This document shows, in pieces, positions 8,178 through 16,875 of a DNA stretch of 35,389 bases. The DNA is from JADKIH01 sp031367345 (GTDB lineage Bacteria > Bacteroidota > Bacteroidia > AKYH767-A > 2013-40CM-41-45): contig JANLPR010000023.1 in NCBI GenBank assembly GCA_031367345.1, forward strand, positions 1 to 35,389, in the 5' to 3' direction. Every line of letters starts with the position of its first letter. Position 1 is the first letter of the stretch. The position numbers and the translations under genes were made by a program. Under the pieces are notes generated by a model. The model did not search any database and was not told the DNA's origin. It worked only from the letters and a program-made list of their open reading frames with translations.

Positions 8178-9794
8178 ATGAATAAAAGAACAGTTTTAAT
8201 ACTAGCGATACTAATTAATTTTTTGCCACTTTGTAGCGGCCAAGTGCCTTCACTTATTTGGTCACAAGAAAAATTTCGATCTATTGGAAGATTAATTGCC
8301 AAAGACAACAACGATAACGTAATTGTCTGCGGAACCTATGGGAATGATTTTGCAAACGATTGGGCAGAAATTCTTACGATTAAATACGACACTAACGGAA
8401 ATGAGTTGTGGTCTAGACGCTACGCCGATACGATCAATGGAGGTATAAACCGACCATTTGATATGACTATAGATGATTTTGGAAACATTTACGTCGCAGG
8501 AAGTACGCATGAAACGAATGATGGATTACCTATTACTCCTGAAATTTTATTACTAAAATATGATTCAAACGGGAATTTACTTTGGAAGCAAGAGTATGGT
8601 GATTCGTCAAATTTCCAAGGATACGCTTCAAAATTGGTTCTCCAAAATAATTCCGAAATCACTCTAGCTGGATTCGGACAACTAATAAGTGGCAGTAGTA
8701 ACAAAGCGTTTATTGCCAGATATGATAGTAGTGGTCAGCAAAAATGGATATACATTCAACCTAACTTTTACGAAACATTCTCAAGAGATGTGGAAGTTGA
8801 TCAAGCAGGTTATTCTTATTTGTGTGGAACAACAGCATGTTGTACGCCGGGTTATAAAATGTTTGTAACAAAATTTGACAGCATTGGAAATGTTGTTTGG
8901 AACACCGTAGTAAGGGATAGTGCTCACATTTATATTGCAAACCATGTTTCTTGCATTGATGATTCTGCAAATATTTATTTATCCGGAGAAACTCAAGACA
9001 CTCTTTTTTCCACAGGCTACGATTGCGCAACTGCGAAAGTTGATAGCGCCGGAAATCAAATCTGGTTTTCATCATATACCAATTCTAACGATCCTAACGA
9101 GTGGGAGTCTTCAAATGAAATTGTTGTTGACTCTTCGCATTGTACATACATAGTTGGAACAATAATGAATTCTCCAAATAATGATGGTTTAATTATTAAA
9201 AACAACTCTAATGGTAGTCTTGCATGGAATCATAGATATAATGGTTCAGGAAATGGCGACGACGGTTTTAATTCAATATTTTTTACTTCGAATAGCAATG
9301 TACTAGTGACAGGCTCAGGAGTACCTTTGCCAAATACTAATGGCCTTTGCTTGTTTTTATATAATTTAACTGGTACTGAACTATGGAGGATTGAAAAAGT
9401 TGGAAATTACAATGCAACCAATTCAGTTGAGATAAGAAACTCAATTTATACTACAGGCCAAAATGGTAATATTGATCTTTCATGGTTTGATGATTCCTTG
9501 TTTTTATTTAAGTTTGGAGATACATTAGGTCTTGACGTTTTCCCAAATTTTGATGCTTTACCCAAAGTTTTGATTTTTCCAAATCCATTTTGTGATTATC
9601 TAACCATTTCTTTCCCTGATAATAGTAATATATATTTTAGCCTGAGTGTTTTTAATATAACCGGCGAACTTGTATTAAAAAACTACTACACCTCATCTGC
9701 AGTTTTACCTACTAATGATTTTGTTGAAGGAGTTTATTTAATCAAACTCGAAACTGAGGAAAAACTATTCCGGATGAAAGTAGTGAAACAATAG
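8178..9794 (+). CDS. secreted propeller-like repeat protein with T9SS type A sorting domain
   Basis: 538 residues. A signal peptide is clear (MNKRTVLILAILINFLPLCSGQ). The body is a series of roughly 50-60 residue units, each with a core of K-Y-D-x-x-G-N-x-x-W (for example IKYDTNGNELW, LKYDSNGNLLW, AKVDSAGNQIW), as in SBBP or delta-60-like beta-propeller repeats. The C-terminus is a T9SS sorting domain starting VLIFPNPF and ending FRMKVVKQ. I predict export through T9SS and attachment to or release from the surface; the ligand is unknown. It is the first intact member of a cluster of related genes. The gap to the next gene is only 27 bases, so the two may be co-transcribed. Confidence 0.85.
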   Translation: MNKRTVLILAILINFLPLCSGQVPSLIWSQEKFRSIGRLIAKDNNDNVIVCGTYGNDFANDWAEILTIKYDTNGNELWSRRYADTINGGINRPFDMTIDDFGNIYVAGSTHETNDGLPITPEILLLKYDSNGNLLWKQEYGDSSNFQGYASKLVLQNNSEITLAGFGQLISGSSNKAFIARYDSSGQQKWIYIQPNFYETFSRDVEVDQAGYSYLCGTTACCTPGYKMFVTKFDSIGNVVWNTVVRDSAHIYIANHVSCIDDSANIYLSGETQDTLFSTGYDCATAKVDSAGNQIWFSSYTNSNDPNEWESSNEIVVDSSHCTYIVGTIMNSPNNDGLIIKNNSNGSLAWNHRYNGSGNGDDGFNSIFFTSNSNVLVTGSGVPLPNTNGLCLFLYNLTGTELWRIEKVGNYNATNSVEIRNSIYTTGQNGNIDLSWFDDSLFLFKFGDTLGLDVFPNFDALPKVLIFPNPFCDYLTISFPDNSNIYFSLSVFNITGELVLKNYYTSSAVLPTNDFVEGVYLIKLETEEKLFRMKVVKQ

Positions 9795-9821
9795 AATTTC
9801 AAACTCTAAACTTTATACTTC

Positions 9822-10388
9822 ATGAAAAAGCAATCAATTTCATCAGCATTATTTTGCGCATTGATTTTATTATCCTGCATTCTAAAAGGACAAGTGCCGG
9901 GACACCAGCGTGGCTTGTACATTGACAAATTTATTGTACTTGATAATGGAAGCAACATCAGTAACATTTTTTCCATTGTCGGAAACTCAGCGAAAGAAGA
10001 CGAATTACTCAATTATTGTGATAAGAATCACATTACCTACATTAATCTATCCGATCTTTACAAAGTATTTCAAGGGACTTCTGCACAAGTTGATAGTAAG
10101 AAGGCAGCGTTGAGTGCATTTATTTGCAAGGCAAAATCATCTCAACATTGCATTCGATTTGTAGGTGCGGGTGTTGGTGGATTCGGAACAATCGACTCTA
10201 TTAATAGCTACAATGAACTGCAAACTCCAGCCTTTCAGTTTCAGGATGCCGAAAGAAATTCTCCATACTACTCCGATCTATCTTTTGTTGAACAGGTAAT
10301 TCTTCCAACAGATGAACGATTTCTTGTTGCAGAAGGCGTGAAACTTACATTGAGGTTGCTTTCTTCTAAGAACAAAAAAGTACTTTAA
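9822..10388 (+). CDS. secreted protein, probably C-terminally truncated, function unknown
   Basis: 188 residues with a signal peptide (MKKQSISSALFCALILLSCILKGQ). The following text (GLYIDKFIVLDNGSNI, KEDELLNYCDKNHITYINLSDLYKVF, IRFVGAGVGGFGTIDSI) alternates hydrophobic strands and helices like the first units of a TIM-barrel-like domain. Proteins of this kind in Bacteroidota usually continue for several hundred residues and end with a T9SS domain, which is absent here. The last 40 or so residues (from SPYYSDLSF on) look unlike the rest, as if a deletion joined another sequence. I found no clean continuation in the other frames. Likely a degraded gene; could still yield a short exported protein. 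Confidence 0.55.
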   Translation: MKKQSISSALFCALILLSCILKGQVPGHQRGLYIDKFIVLDNGSNISNIFSIVGNSAKEDELLNYCDKNHITYINLSDLYKVFQGTSAQVDSKKAALSAFICKAKSSQHCIRFVGAGVGGFGTIDSINSYNELQTPAFQFQDAERNSPYYSDLSFVEQVILPTDERFLVAEGVKLTLRLLSSKNKKVL

Positions 10389-10399
10389 AAAAGAATAGG

Positions 10400-10427
10400 A
10401 ATCAAAAGAGGATAATCCTTGATTTTG
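10400..10427 (+). terminator. weak hairpin after the truncated secreted protein
   Basis: AGGA-TAA-TCCT core (10409-10419) extended by AATCA/TGATT with a bulge, followed by TTTTG. The rest of the 186-base gap before the next gene is AT-rich with nothing else recognisable. Confidence 0.3.
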
Positions 10428-10574
10428 TTAAAGATCAATATATTTTAGAATTTTATCTCTTAAGTACTAGTATATTCTGTTGTTGGATGAGTTCTTCGAA
10501 TATTTAATTTATCAACAGATGATTAGTGAGTTCAAATTACTCATACTTTGGTGAAATATTAATTTATCTTTTAA

Positions 10575-12194
10575 ATGCATTCCAATACTTTCTCCCGTAA
10601 ATTTTTTTATTTGATCTTAATCATCTCTTCTCCGCTGTACGCTCTTGGCCAGCCGCCAACTCTTATGTGGCAGCGCTGCATCGGAGGTTCACAAGATGAA
10701 TATGCAAACAGCCTGTTTCAATATGGTGATGGCTACATAATATCATGTGTGGGCAGAACAAATTCAGGCGATGGTGATTTTTCAGGTTGCGGGAATCCAC
10801 TCCTTGATGTTGAAGCTTTGGTAGCAGAAACTGACAGCTCAGGAAATTTTATTGATTGCTTCGGCTATGGCGGAACAGGTTACGATGAATTTAATAAAGG
10901 AATGTATGTTGTTCCATACGGCAGCCAAATTCATCTTATGTATCTTGGAAGAACTAATTCAAATGATAATGATGTTTCAGGAAATCATGGATCATTCGAT
11001 GCATGGCTTGTAAGGACGAGGACGAATGGAACTATACTTTCTCAGAAATGCATTGGAGGGACCGGCTGGGAAGACGGATTTGATTTTATAGAAATGCCGG
11101 ACAAAGGATTTATGATCTGCGGCATCTCCTCTTCAGATACAATCGATAGTTTACCTACAGGAAATCATGGTTCATTTGATGCATGGGTTGTCAGGACAGA
11201 TAGCATAGGAAATATAATCTGGAATAAAATGTATGGAGGTTCAGGTGAAGACTGGTTTACTTCTATAGTAAAGACATTTGATGGCAACTTTGTTTTAAGT
11301 GGCTTCACAACATCAGCAGATGGAGATATCACCATCAACCACGGGCAGTCAGATTATTTTATGATGAAAATAGATACATCAGGAAATGTGATATGGAATA
11401 AAACTTATGGTGGATCAAATAACGAGTATTGTTACAAGGTAATTCAGACAAAAGATTCAGGATTTGTATTTACCGGATATACAGAATCTTTCGATGGTGA
11501 CGTTTTAGGTAATGTGAGTGCAATAGGTGGAAGTGATGTATGGATGATCAAAACAAATTCAAACGGAAATATTTTATGGAAATATTGTTATGGATCAACT
11601 GGTTCTGAATATTCTTATTCTGTTTATGAAGACACAGACAGAAATTTAATTGTTCCAGCATTTGTAACATTTGACGATAACAGTGCAGTCGGTTGCGGAA
11701 TACATGGCCCTTGTTGTGATCCGTGGGTTTTTAAAGTTGATTCAACAGGAAATCTACTCTGGCAGAAATGTTTCGGAAGTAATTCTGCAGATTGGGCCTT
11801 CAGTTCTATAGTGAAAGGAACAGGAAATGAATATTTTCTTGCAGGTCAAGTCTCACAAAGCAGTGGTGATGCAACGGGATATCACGGAGGTAGCGAAGAG
11901 ATCTGGCTTATTCAGATAAAAGATAATTCTCTTTCAAATAATATTGAATCATTTAATACAAATGAAGAAGTAACGGTAACTCCTTCTGTCTTCACAGAAA
12001 AAATAAAAATCAATTCATTCTTAAAAATTAATTCGGCAGAAGTTTACAATATTACCGGCCTAAAAGTTTTTGCAAGTTCAGCAGAAATTTATAACGATGG
12101 CGAATTGGAACTCGGTGAACTGAAACCAGGTTTGTATATTCTTTTCGTGCAAACAGATATTGGGAATTATATGTTTAAAATTATTAAAGAGTAA
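10575..12194 (+). CDS. secreted propeller-like repeat protein with T9SS-type C-terminal domain
   Basis: 539 residues with an N-terminal signal sequence (ending about LYALGQ). The body holds about seven units of near 60 residues, each with a YGGSG-type turn, DG(D/N) and D-S-x-G-N-x-x-W (IIWNKMYGGSGEDWF, VIWNKTYGGSNNEYC, LLWQKCFGSNSADWA). This is the kind seen in many Bacteroidota T9SS cargo proteins and predicted to fold as a beta-propeller. The C-terminal 80 residues form a sorting-domain-like sandwich (VTVTPSVF in place of the usual YPNPF, LKPGLYILFV, MFKIIKE). Two adjacent units are nearly identical at DNA level (10980 and 11160 regions). It converges on the minus-strand gene starting at 13611, with only 27 bases between the ends once that gene's frameshift is allowed for. 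Confidence 0.85.
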   Translation: MHSNTFSRKFFYLILIISSPLYALGQPPTLMWQRCIGGSQDEYANSLFQYGDGYIISCVGRTNSGDGDFSGCGNPLLDVEALVAETDSSGNFIDCFGYGGTGYDEFNKGMYVVPYGSQIHLMYLGRTNSNDNDVSGNHGSFDAWLVRTRTNGTILSQKCIGGTGWEDGFDFIEMPDKGFMICGISSSDTIDSLPTGNHGSFDAWVVRTDSIGNIIWNKMYGGSGEDWFTSIVKTFDGNFVLSGFTTSADGDITINHGQSDYFMMKIDTSGNVIWNKTYGGSNNEYCYKVIQTKDSGFVFTGYTESFDGDVLGNVSAIGGSDVWMIKTNSNGNILWKYCYGSTGSEYSYSVYEDTDRNLIVPAFVTFDDNSAVGCGIHGPCCDPWVFKVDSTGNLLWQKCFGSNSADWAFSSIVKGTGNEYFLAGQVSQSSGDATGYHGGSEEIWLIQIKDNSLSNNIESFNTNEEVTVTPSVFTEKIKINSFLKINSAEVYNITGLKVFASSAEIYNDGELELGELKPGLYILFVQTDIGNYMFKIIKE

Positions 12195-12221
12195 TAAAAA
12201 GTTTAAATATTATTTAGTAAG

Positions 12222-12427
12222 TTAGTATTTAATAATTTTATAGGTATAATTAATATTTGAAATTCTGAAACTTAATATGTACAATCCTTTTGATTCAGGT
12301 AATTCTATCTTGATCAATTGATCTTCTTTTTCAACAGGGCATTCATATTCGATTCCATTCCAATCGTAAATCGAAAAATTAATACTAGACAATGAAATTG
12401 ATTGCCCAAACTTAAAATAAAAAAAAA
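12222..12427 (-). other. out-of-frame remainder of the sorting domain, with the nine-base homopolymer at its start
   Basis: In the frame one base away from the gene above, codons run without a stop from the homopolymer to the TAA at 12222-12224. They encode the remaining roughly 65 residues of a T9SS type A domain. Its intact state argues that the frameshift is young or functional. Confidence 0.75.
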
Positions 12428-13611
12428 GATTCAGTGGGGTTCGGAAATATAGAATGAGTGAAATTGATTTCTGCTTTACTACCTAGTCCCAATGTTAATG
12501 AGTCCATCCTTACAAAATAAATTGAATCATTTAAATTTACAGTGCTTGTTCCTATTGAATAAAGGTTTCTATTTAAAATGGTTAACCCATACAAGCTTTC
12601 ATTTTTAACTCCTCCAAAGTTTATGGTGTTTAGAAGAATTCCTGCTGAATCTATTTCAAAAAGCCAACCTTGATCTAAATAAGGAGCACCTAAATTAGTT
12701 TTGCCACATATCCATATTTTAGATGGATCATCAATAAATAGGCTATATGAAGCCTCGTTAAATGGGCCACCAACTGTTGTTGTCCACAAAGTATCTCCGA
12801 GCGCATTTAGCCGAACAATCCAAGCATCAGAGTTGCCAGCCGAATAAGAATTCGATGAACCAACTAATAAGCTGCCGCCATCAGGTAAAATTTTAAAGTC
12901 ATAAATATTGTCTTGTTGTGAGCCGCCAAATGTCTTTTGCAAATTCATTTGCCCGGATGAATCAATTTGTATTAGAAAACCATTGAACATATTGTTTGCA
13001 GAGCCACTGGTAGTATTTCCTGCAACAAAAATATTAGACGGGTCCAGTAGCGAGATAGTTTCACCAATTTCGCTACTTCCAAAATCATATGAGTTTTCCC
13101 AAATTGTATTACCAGATGTATCAATCTTAATAAGAAATATATCAAATGAACTATTTTTTATAGAGCCTGTAATGTAAATTACTTTTGACAAACTATCATA
13201 ACATGAATATTTTGAATAAGAATTGTTATTTCCGTAATTATTTTCCCAAATTAAATTACCAGATTCATTAACCATGACTGCATAAGCTTTGTTGTAAGCT
13301 CCAATGCCAGGATCATATCGCCCTGTAATAAGATAATTTTTCTCAACTTTTATCAAATTATAGCCAGAATTATTTGGTGAAGAACCAGTGGTCAAACCAA
13401 ATAAGTTCGTCCATATTTCATTTCCGCTAGAATCAATTTTAGAAACCAATAATCTGCCGTCTCTATCACCACAAATAATTAAATTACTATCACCTGATTG
13501 AACTATTGAATTTCCAGTACCTTTTCCAATAATTTTATCAACGGAAGCCTGCCCAAAGCAAAAAGTATGAAAAATAATAAGGGTAAAAAAATGTAAATAA
13601 CCTAGCCGCAT
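12412..13611 (-). CDS. secreted repeat protein, T9SS sorting domain interrupted by a frameshift
   Basis: 399 residues as read: a signal peptide (MRLGYLHFFTLIIFHTFCFGQ), then propeller-like units (SKIDSSGNEIW, VMVNESGNLIW, IKIDTSGNTIW, LNALGDTLW). It stops right after SIFPNPTESFF, four to five residues into the sorting domain. The break lies at a run of nine T (plus-strand A run, 12419-12427). Removing one T continues the frame through an intact sorting domain (SINFSIYDWNGIEY, KGLYILSFRIS, YKIIKY) to a TAA at 12222-12224. The complete gene is therefore 12222-13611 and differs by one base. It could be a recent mutation, a phase-variable switch, transcriptional slippage or a sequencing error. 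It is a paralogue of the plus-strand neighbours, on the opposite strand. Confidence 0.8.
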   Translation of the reverse strand: MRLGYLHFFTLIIFHTFCFGQASVDKIIGKGTGNSIVQSGDSNLIICGDRDGRLLVSKIDSSGNEIWTNLFGLTTGSSPNNSGYNLIKVEKNYLITGRYDPGIGAYNKAYAVMVNESGNLIWENNYGNNNSYSKYSCYDSLSKVIYITGSIKNSSFDIFLIKIDTSGNTIWENSYDFGSSEIGETISLLDPSNIFVAGNTTSGSANNMFNGFLIQIDSSGQMNLQKTFGGSQQDNIYDFKILPDGGSLLVGSSNSYSAGNSDAWIVRLNALGDTLWTTTVGGPFNEASYSLFIDDPSKIWICGKTNLGAPYLDQGWLFEIDSAGILLNTINFGGVKNESLYGLTILNRNLYSIGTSTVNLNDSIYFVRMDSLTLGLGSKAEINFTHSIFPNPTESFFLF

Positions 13612-13768
13612 TTTATATAGCTTAAAATGATTAAATCGTCTCCAATGTAAAATATTTATTATAAATACAAAAACTATTATAAATAACTTATTTTACTGTA
13701 TCCCTCCAGTGAAGTACATCTTGCATAAACATTTTTCATAGTTATTCTTTGCGCGATAAAATCGTGTT

Positions 13769-13918
13769 ATGGAAAATCAAGACAATTTAGGAAAAAAAGT
13801 ATTTACTAGGGAAGAAAAGGAGCTGTTTATTTCCGATTGGCAGGCTAGTCATATTCAGATGATGGTTATGTATCCGGGCATCATGGTCAGGCTGTTTTAC
13901 CTGATACATGGGTCGTAA
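13769..13918 (+). pseudogene. start of an unrelated small gene (transposase-accessory-like), fused into a T9SS gene remnant
   Basis: ATG followed by MENQDNLGKKVFTREEKE and LFISDWQAS. This resembles the beginning of small IS66-type accessory or HTH proteins, which often start with a conserved '(E/D)W..SG' stretch; this match is weak. At about base 13847 the sequence switches to propeller-repeat coding in another frame, while this frame runs on to a TAA at 13916-13918. I read it as a truncated gene start left by recombination; product unlikely to function. Confidence 0.35.
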
Positions 13919-14553
13919 AAATAGATTCTTCTGGAAATAATATATGGAACAGAAGTTATGGTTCTACACTTACCGATTTTCAACCTATTTTGCAAAAAGG
14001 TGATGCTGGAAATTATCTTTTGTTTGGAACAACTGACTGGGATGATGGCGATGTAAGTTTTAATAATGGCACTTCTGATTACTGGTTATGTAATCTTGAT
14101 ATTTCCGGCAATATTATCCGGGAACGAAGTGCAGGCGGAAGTAATTTCGAGTTTTTCTCCTATGGTATTCTTTCTTCTTCCAATAAAATTATTTTGTGCG
14201 GAAATTCTGATTCACCTAATTCCGGAGATGTCTCCGGCTATCACGGAGGTATTGGAGGTGATCTGTGGTTGGTAAGCTTTAGTGATTTCCTGACATCAAC
14301 AGAAGAAAATTTAGTTTCCGCTGAGGCTATTATATATCCTAATCCTTTTAATGAAAAACTTTTTGTTGAATTGAAAAAAGCAGAGGGCTTCTTTCATGTA
14401 GGCATTATTGATTTGTTTGGTAATACGGTCTTCTCACTAGAAGAAACTGGTACATCGTTTGAAATGGATTTGTCATTTTTGCAAAGTGGGTTATATGAAA
14501 TGAATATTTATAATAATAAAATCAACAAAACTTTTAAGGTTGTTAAACAATAA
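13849..14553 (+). pseudogene. 5'-truncated T9SS-exported repeat protein
   Basis: The frame is open from just after the TAG at 13846-13848. It encodes the end of one unit (SDDGYVSGHHG, TWVVKIDSSGNNIW), further units (FNNGTSDYWLCNLDISGNI) and a complete T9SS sorting domain (AIIYPNPFNEKLFVEL, LQSGLYEMNIY, TFKVVKQ). There is no signal peptide. The first internal start-like codon is a TTG at 13990, giving at most 187 residues. Without a signal peptide the sorting domain cannot be used, so this is a remnant closely related to the gene at 10575-12194 (same H-G-x-x-D-x-W pattern). Confidence 0.7.
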
Positions 14554-14732
14554 ATAATTGTTTGCAGTATTAATTGTTGTTCCCGAGATAAACTTTGGGT
14601 GATGTCTATTCCCTAGTTGATTTTTTTACAAGTGATTTTTGACTTAAGTGATTTTTAATTGCTTCTTGTAATTTATTCTTGGTTTACTCAACCAAACAGA
14701 ATGTGTATAAATAAAGGATTCGCCAGCTAAAT

Positions 14733-14754
14733 AATTCCGATTGTTATCGGGATT
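14733..14754. repeat. intergenic hairpin of the CCGAT-ATCGG type
   Basis: Arms AATTCCGAT and ATCGGGATT around a TGTT loop, paired except for one wobble. Similar short hairpins are scattered in many Bacteroidota genomes. The rest of the 14554-14790 gap is AT-rich, with a direct repeat AAGTGATTTTT (about 14629 and 14645) and no gene that I can support. Confidence 0.45.
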
Positions 14755-14792
14755 ATGGTTTTGATGAAATGAGATCTGTATAATTGTACTTC

Positions 14793-14819
14793 AAAAAAAA
14801 TGCCCCTGATTGAGGGGCC
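14793..14819 (-). terminator. intrinsic terminator of the ctpA-like gene
   Basis: On the minus strand GCCCCT, a five-base loop and AGGGGC form a GC-rich stem followed by eight T (plus-strand A run 14793-14800). It lies just after the protease stop codon at 14830. Confidence 0.85.
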
Positions 14820-14829
14820 TTTCTGTAAA

Positions 14830-16596
14830 TTAATTCTTTTCGTCTTCATCCATTTCGCGCTCATTGATTGCTTTGGCTTGAACTTCACTTCCGGGTTTGC
14901 CAATCACTTTGTATGGTCCTTCGCCATTAAGAATAGAACTATACAAAGTTGGGTTTCCAAAAACTTCTATGGCTTTGTTCACTTCCTTATCGTGCTTGAA
15001 ATTTGCTTCCAACCTACCCTTCTGATAATAATATCTTGATGCTATTTCGCCTTCAAGTATCTCACGAATTTCTTCATGATGATTCATCAAATCATTCGCT
15101 TTGTAATTCTTCATTTTCGAATCGAGTGCTTCGAACTCTTGTCGTAATGCATCAAAGTGATTATCTTTTTGAGCTACTTTTTTCAACTCTTGAATTTTTC
15201 GCTCTGTCTTATCGGTATAGTCATATTTTTTATCAGCTAAAAAAGCTACAAAATCTTGATACTCTTTTTCTGACATCACATAATCTTTAGCAGCAGGTAT
15301 TGAAGTATGTTCACGAGCAAACTTATTGACATAATCAAAAACCAAAAAATTCGAGAACAATGAAATCGCAAGATTACTGTAGTAGTCGGGATCGGTGTAA
15401 ATATCCGGGAAAATACCACTACCATCAAACACCGATCTTCCGCCTTTAGTTTTAAACTCTGTAATTAATGAATCGGAAACTTTCGAAACACTTCCATCAT
15501 TCTTTCTGTGGGTGTAATCCAATGCTTGTATACATCGTCCACTTGGAGTGTAGTATTTTGCAATAGTAACTTTCAGTAATGTATTGTATGAAAGCGGATA
15601 CGTTTGCTGTACCAAGCCTTTTCCAAATGAGCGTTGGCCAATAATTACTCCGCGGTCTAACTCTTGTATAGCTCCTGTTACGATTTCAGATGCCGATGCC
15701 GATCCTCGATCAACCAAAACGATTAATGGAATTTCTGTATCTATAGCTGTCTTGCTGGCAAAGTAATCGATATTCATTTCTTTCACTTTTCCTTTTTGCG
15801 AAACGACTTTTTTATTTTTATCGACAAAAATATTTACGATATCTACTGCCTCTCTCAAAAGACCCCCTCCATTACCTCGAAGATCCAAGATTACATTTTT
15901 CATCGACGGATTTTGCTTAAGAGTAACAAGCGCCTCTTTTACTTCCGCGCCTGAGTTCTCTAGAAACTGAGTAAGTTTTATGTAGCCTGTATTAGGCGAA
16001 ACCATTCCATAATAAGGAACATTCTTAAACTTTATTTCATCACGAATAATAATTTTTTCTATCGGTTGCGCTACTCCTTCTCTCCTTAAAACAATTTTTA
16101 ATGATGTGCCTTTCTGACCTTTCATAAATTCAGTAATATTATCAACCGTTCGGCTCGAAGCGGTATTACCATTTACAGAAAGTATTATATCGCCTACACG
16201 TATATCATTTTTTTGAGCCGGGAAGCCTTCATACACTTCACTTATTTCAATGTTTCCATTTCGTTGATGAACCAATGCACCTATTCCACCATACTCTGAA
16301 GAAATATGCGTCATTTTATAATCTTCAATTTCACTTTCCGGAATGTAAACGGTATACGGATCAAGCGTACTTAACATAGCATCGACACCTTTTTTCATTA
16401 GATCGCCGGGTTGAAGACTATCGACATAATAAATATTTACATCTCTAAAGAGAGTCGTAAAAATATCGAGATTTTTCCCTACTTCGAAATAATAATCGTT
16501 TACAAAACTGTACGACAAAAAAGAACCACCGGCAATTGTCATTACAATAACCCATTTCTTCTTTTGAATGAACCACTCTTTTAGCTTAACTAACAT
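14830..16596 (-). CDS. S41 family carboxy-terminal processing peptidase (CtpA/Prc type)
   Basis: 588 residues. One N-terminal membrane-spanning or signal segment (about 14-31, WVIVMTIAGGSFLSYSFV) is followed by a helical region, a PDZ domain (about 95-185, ISEVYEGFPAQKNDIRVGD) and the S41 core (about 190-385). The catalytic motif GSASASE spans residues 298-304 and FGKG carries Lys326, 25 residues after Ser301, which is the spacing of the Ser-Lys dyad in CtpA/CtpB. A C-terminal helical region follows, ending in an acidic tail. The predicted role is processing or degradation of periplasmic proteins from their C-termini. It appears monocistronic: a strong terminator follows and about 160 bases separate it from the next minus-strand gene upstream. 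A plausible start is the ATG at 16596. Confidence 0.93.
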   Translation of the reverse strand: MLVKLKEWFIQKKKWVIVMTIAGGSFLSYSFVNDYYFEVGKNLDIFTTLFRDVNIYYVDSLQPGDLMKKGVDAMLSTLDPYTVYIPESEIEDYKMTHISSEYGGIGALVHQRNGNIEISEVYEGFPAQKNDIRVGDIILSVNGNTASSRTVDNITEFMKGQKGTSLKIVLRREGVAQPIEKIIIRDEIKFKNVPYYGMVSPNTGYIKLTQFLENSGAEVKEALVTLKQNPSMKNVILDLRGNGGGLLREAVDIVNIFVDKNKKVVSQKGKVKEMNIDYFASKTAIDTEIPLIVLVDRGSASASEIVTGAIQELDRGVIIGQRSFGKGLVQQTYPLSYNTLLKVTIAKYYTPSGRCIQALDYTHRKNDGSVSKVSDSLITEFKTKGGRSVFDGSGIFPDIYTDPDYYSNLAISLFSNFLVFDYVNKFAREHTSIPAAKDYVMSEKEYQDFVAFLADKKYDYTDKTERKIQELKKVAQKDNHFDALRQEFEALDSKMKNYKANDLMNHHEEIREILEGEIASRYYYQKGRLEANFKHDKEVNKAIEVFGNPTLYSSILNGEGPYKVIGKPGSEVQAKAINEREMDEDEKN

Positions 16597-16755
16597 ATTT
16601 AATTTTTCTGATTGTGAACCGAGTCTGATATGATCGGTAAATTTATAAATGTTTTCCTGAATACTACCAAGAAGATAAATAACGCTAAAAAGTCTTATTT
16701 ATTCCAGCGGATTTTGATGATTTATTAACGAGCCACTGAGCACTTTTTAATTCGA

Positions 16756-16875
16756 TTAAAACAATTTCCCAACTAACCATTCGATTGAAAAAACAGCAAC
16801 AATAATGATCACCAACAGGATGACTAATGTTCCTATTGGGATTTTGGAAGGGTTGTTATTTTCCGGTAAACTCAT
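16756..16875 (-). CDS. 39-residue single-pass membrane peptide
   Basis: MSLPENNNPSKIPIG is followed by a strongly hydrophobic span (TLVILLVIIIVAVFSIEW) and a short tail. Its ATG (16875-16873) overlaps the TGA of the upstream YciI-like gene as ATGA, which fixes the start. A longer reading in the same frame (to 17019) merely reads through the YciI-like gene antiframe and is not credible. Function unknown; the topology is probably N-in with one helix. It is the last gene of a coupled three-gene unit. Confidence 0.6.
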   Translation of the reverse strand: MSLPENNNPSKIPIGTLVILLVIIIVAVFSIEWLVGKLF

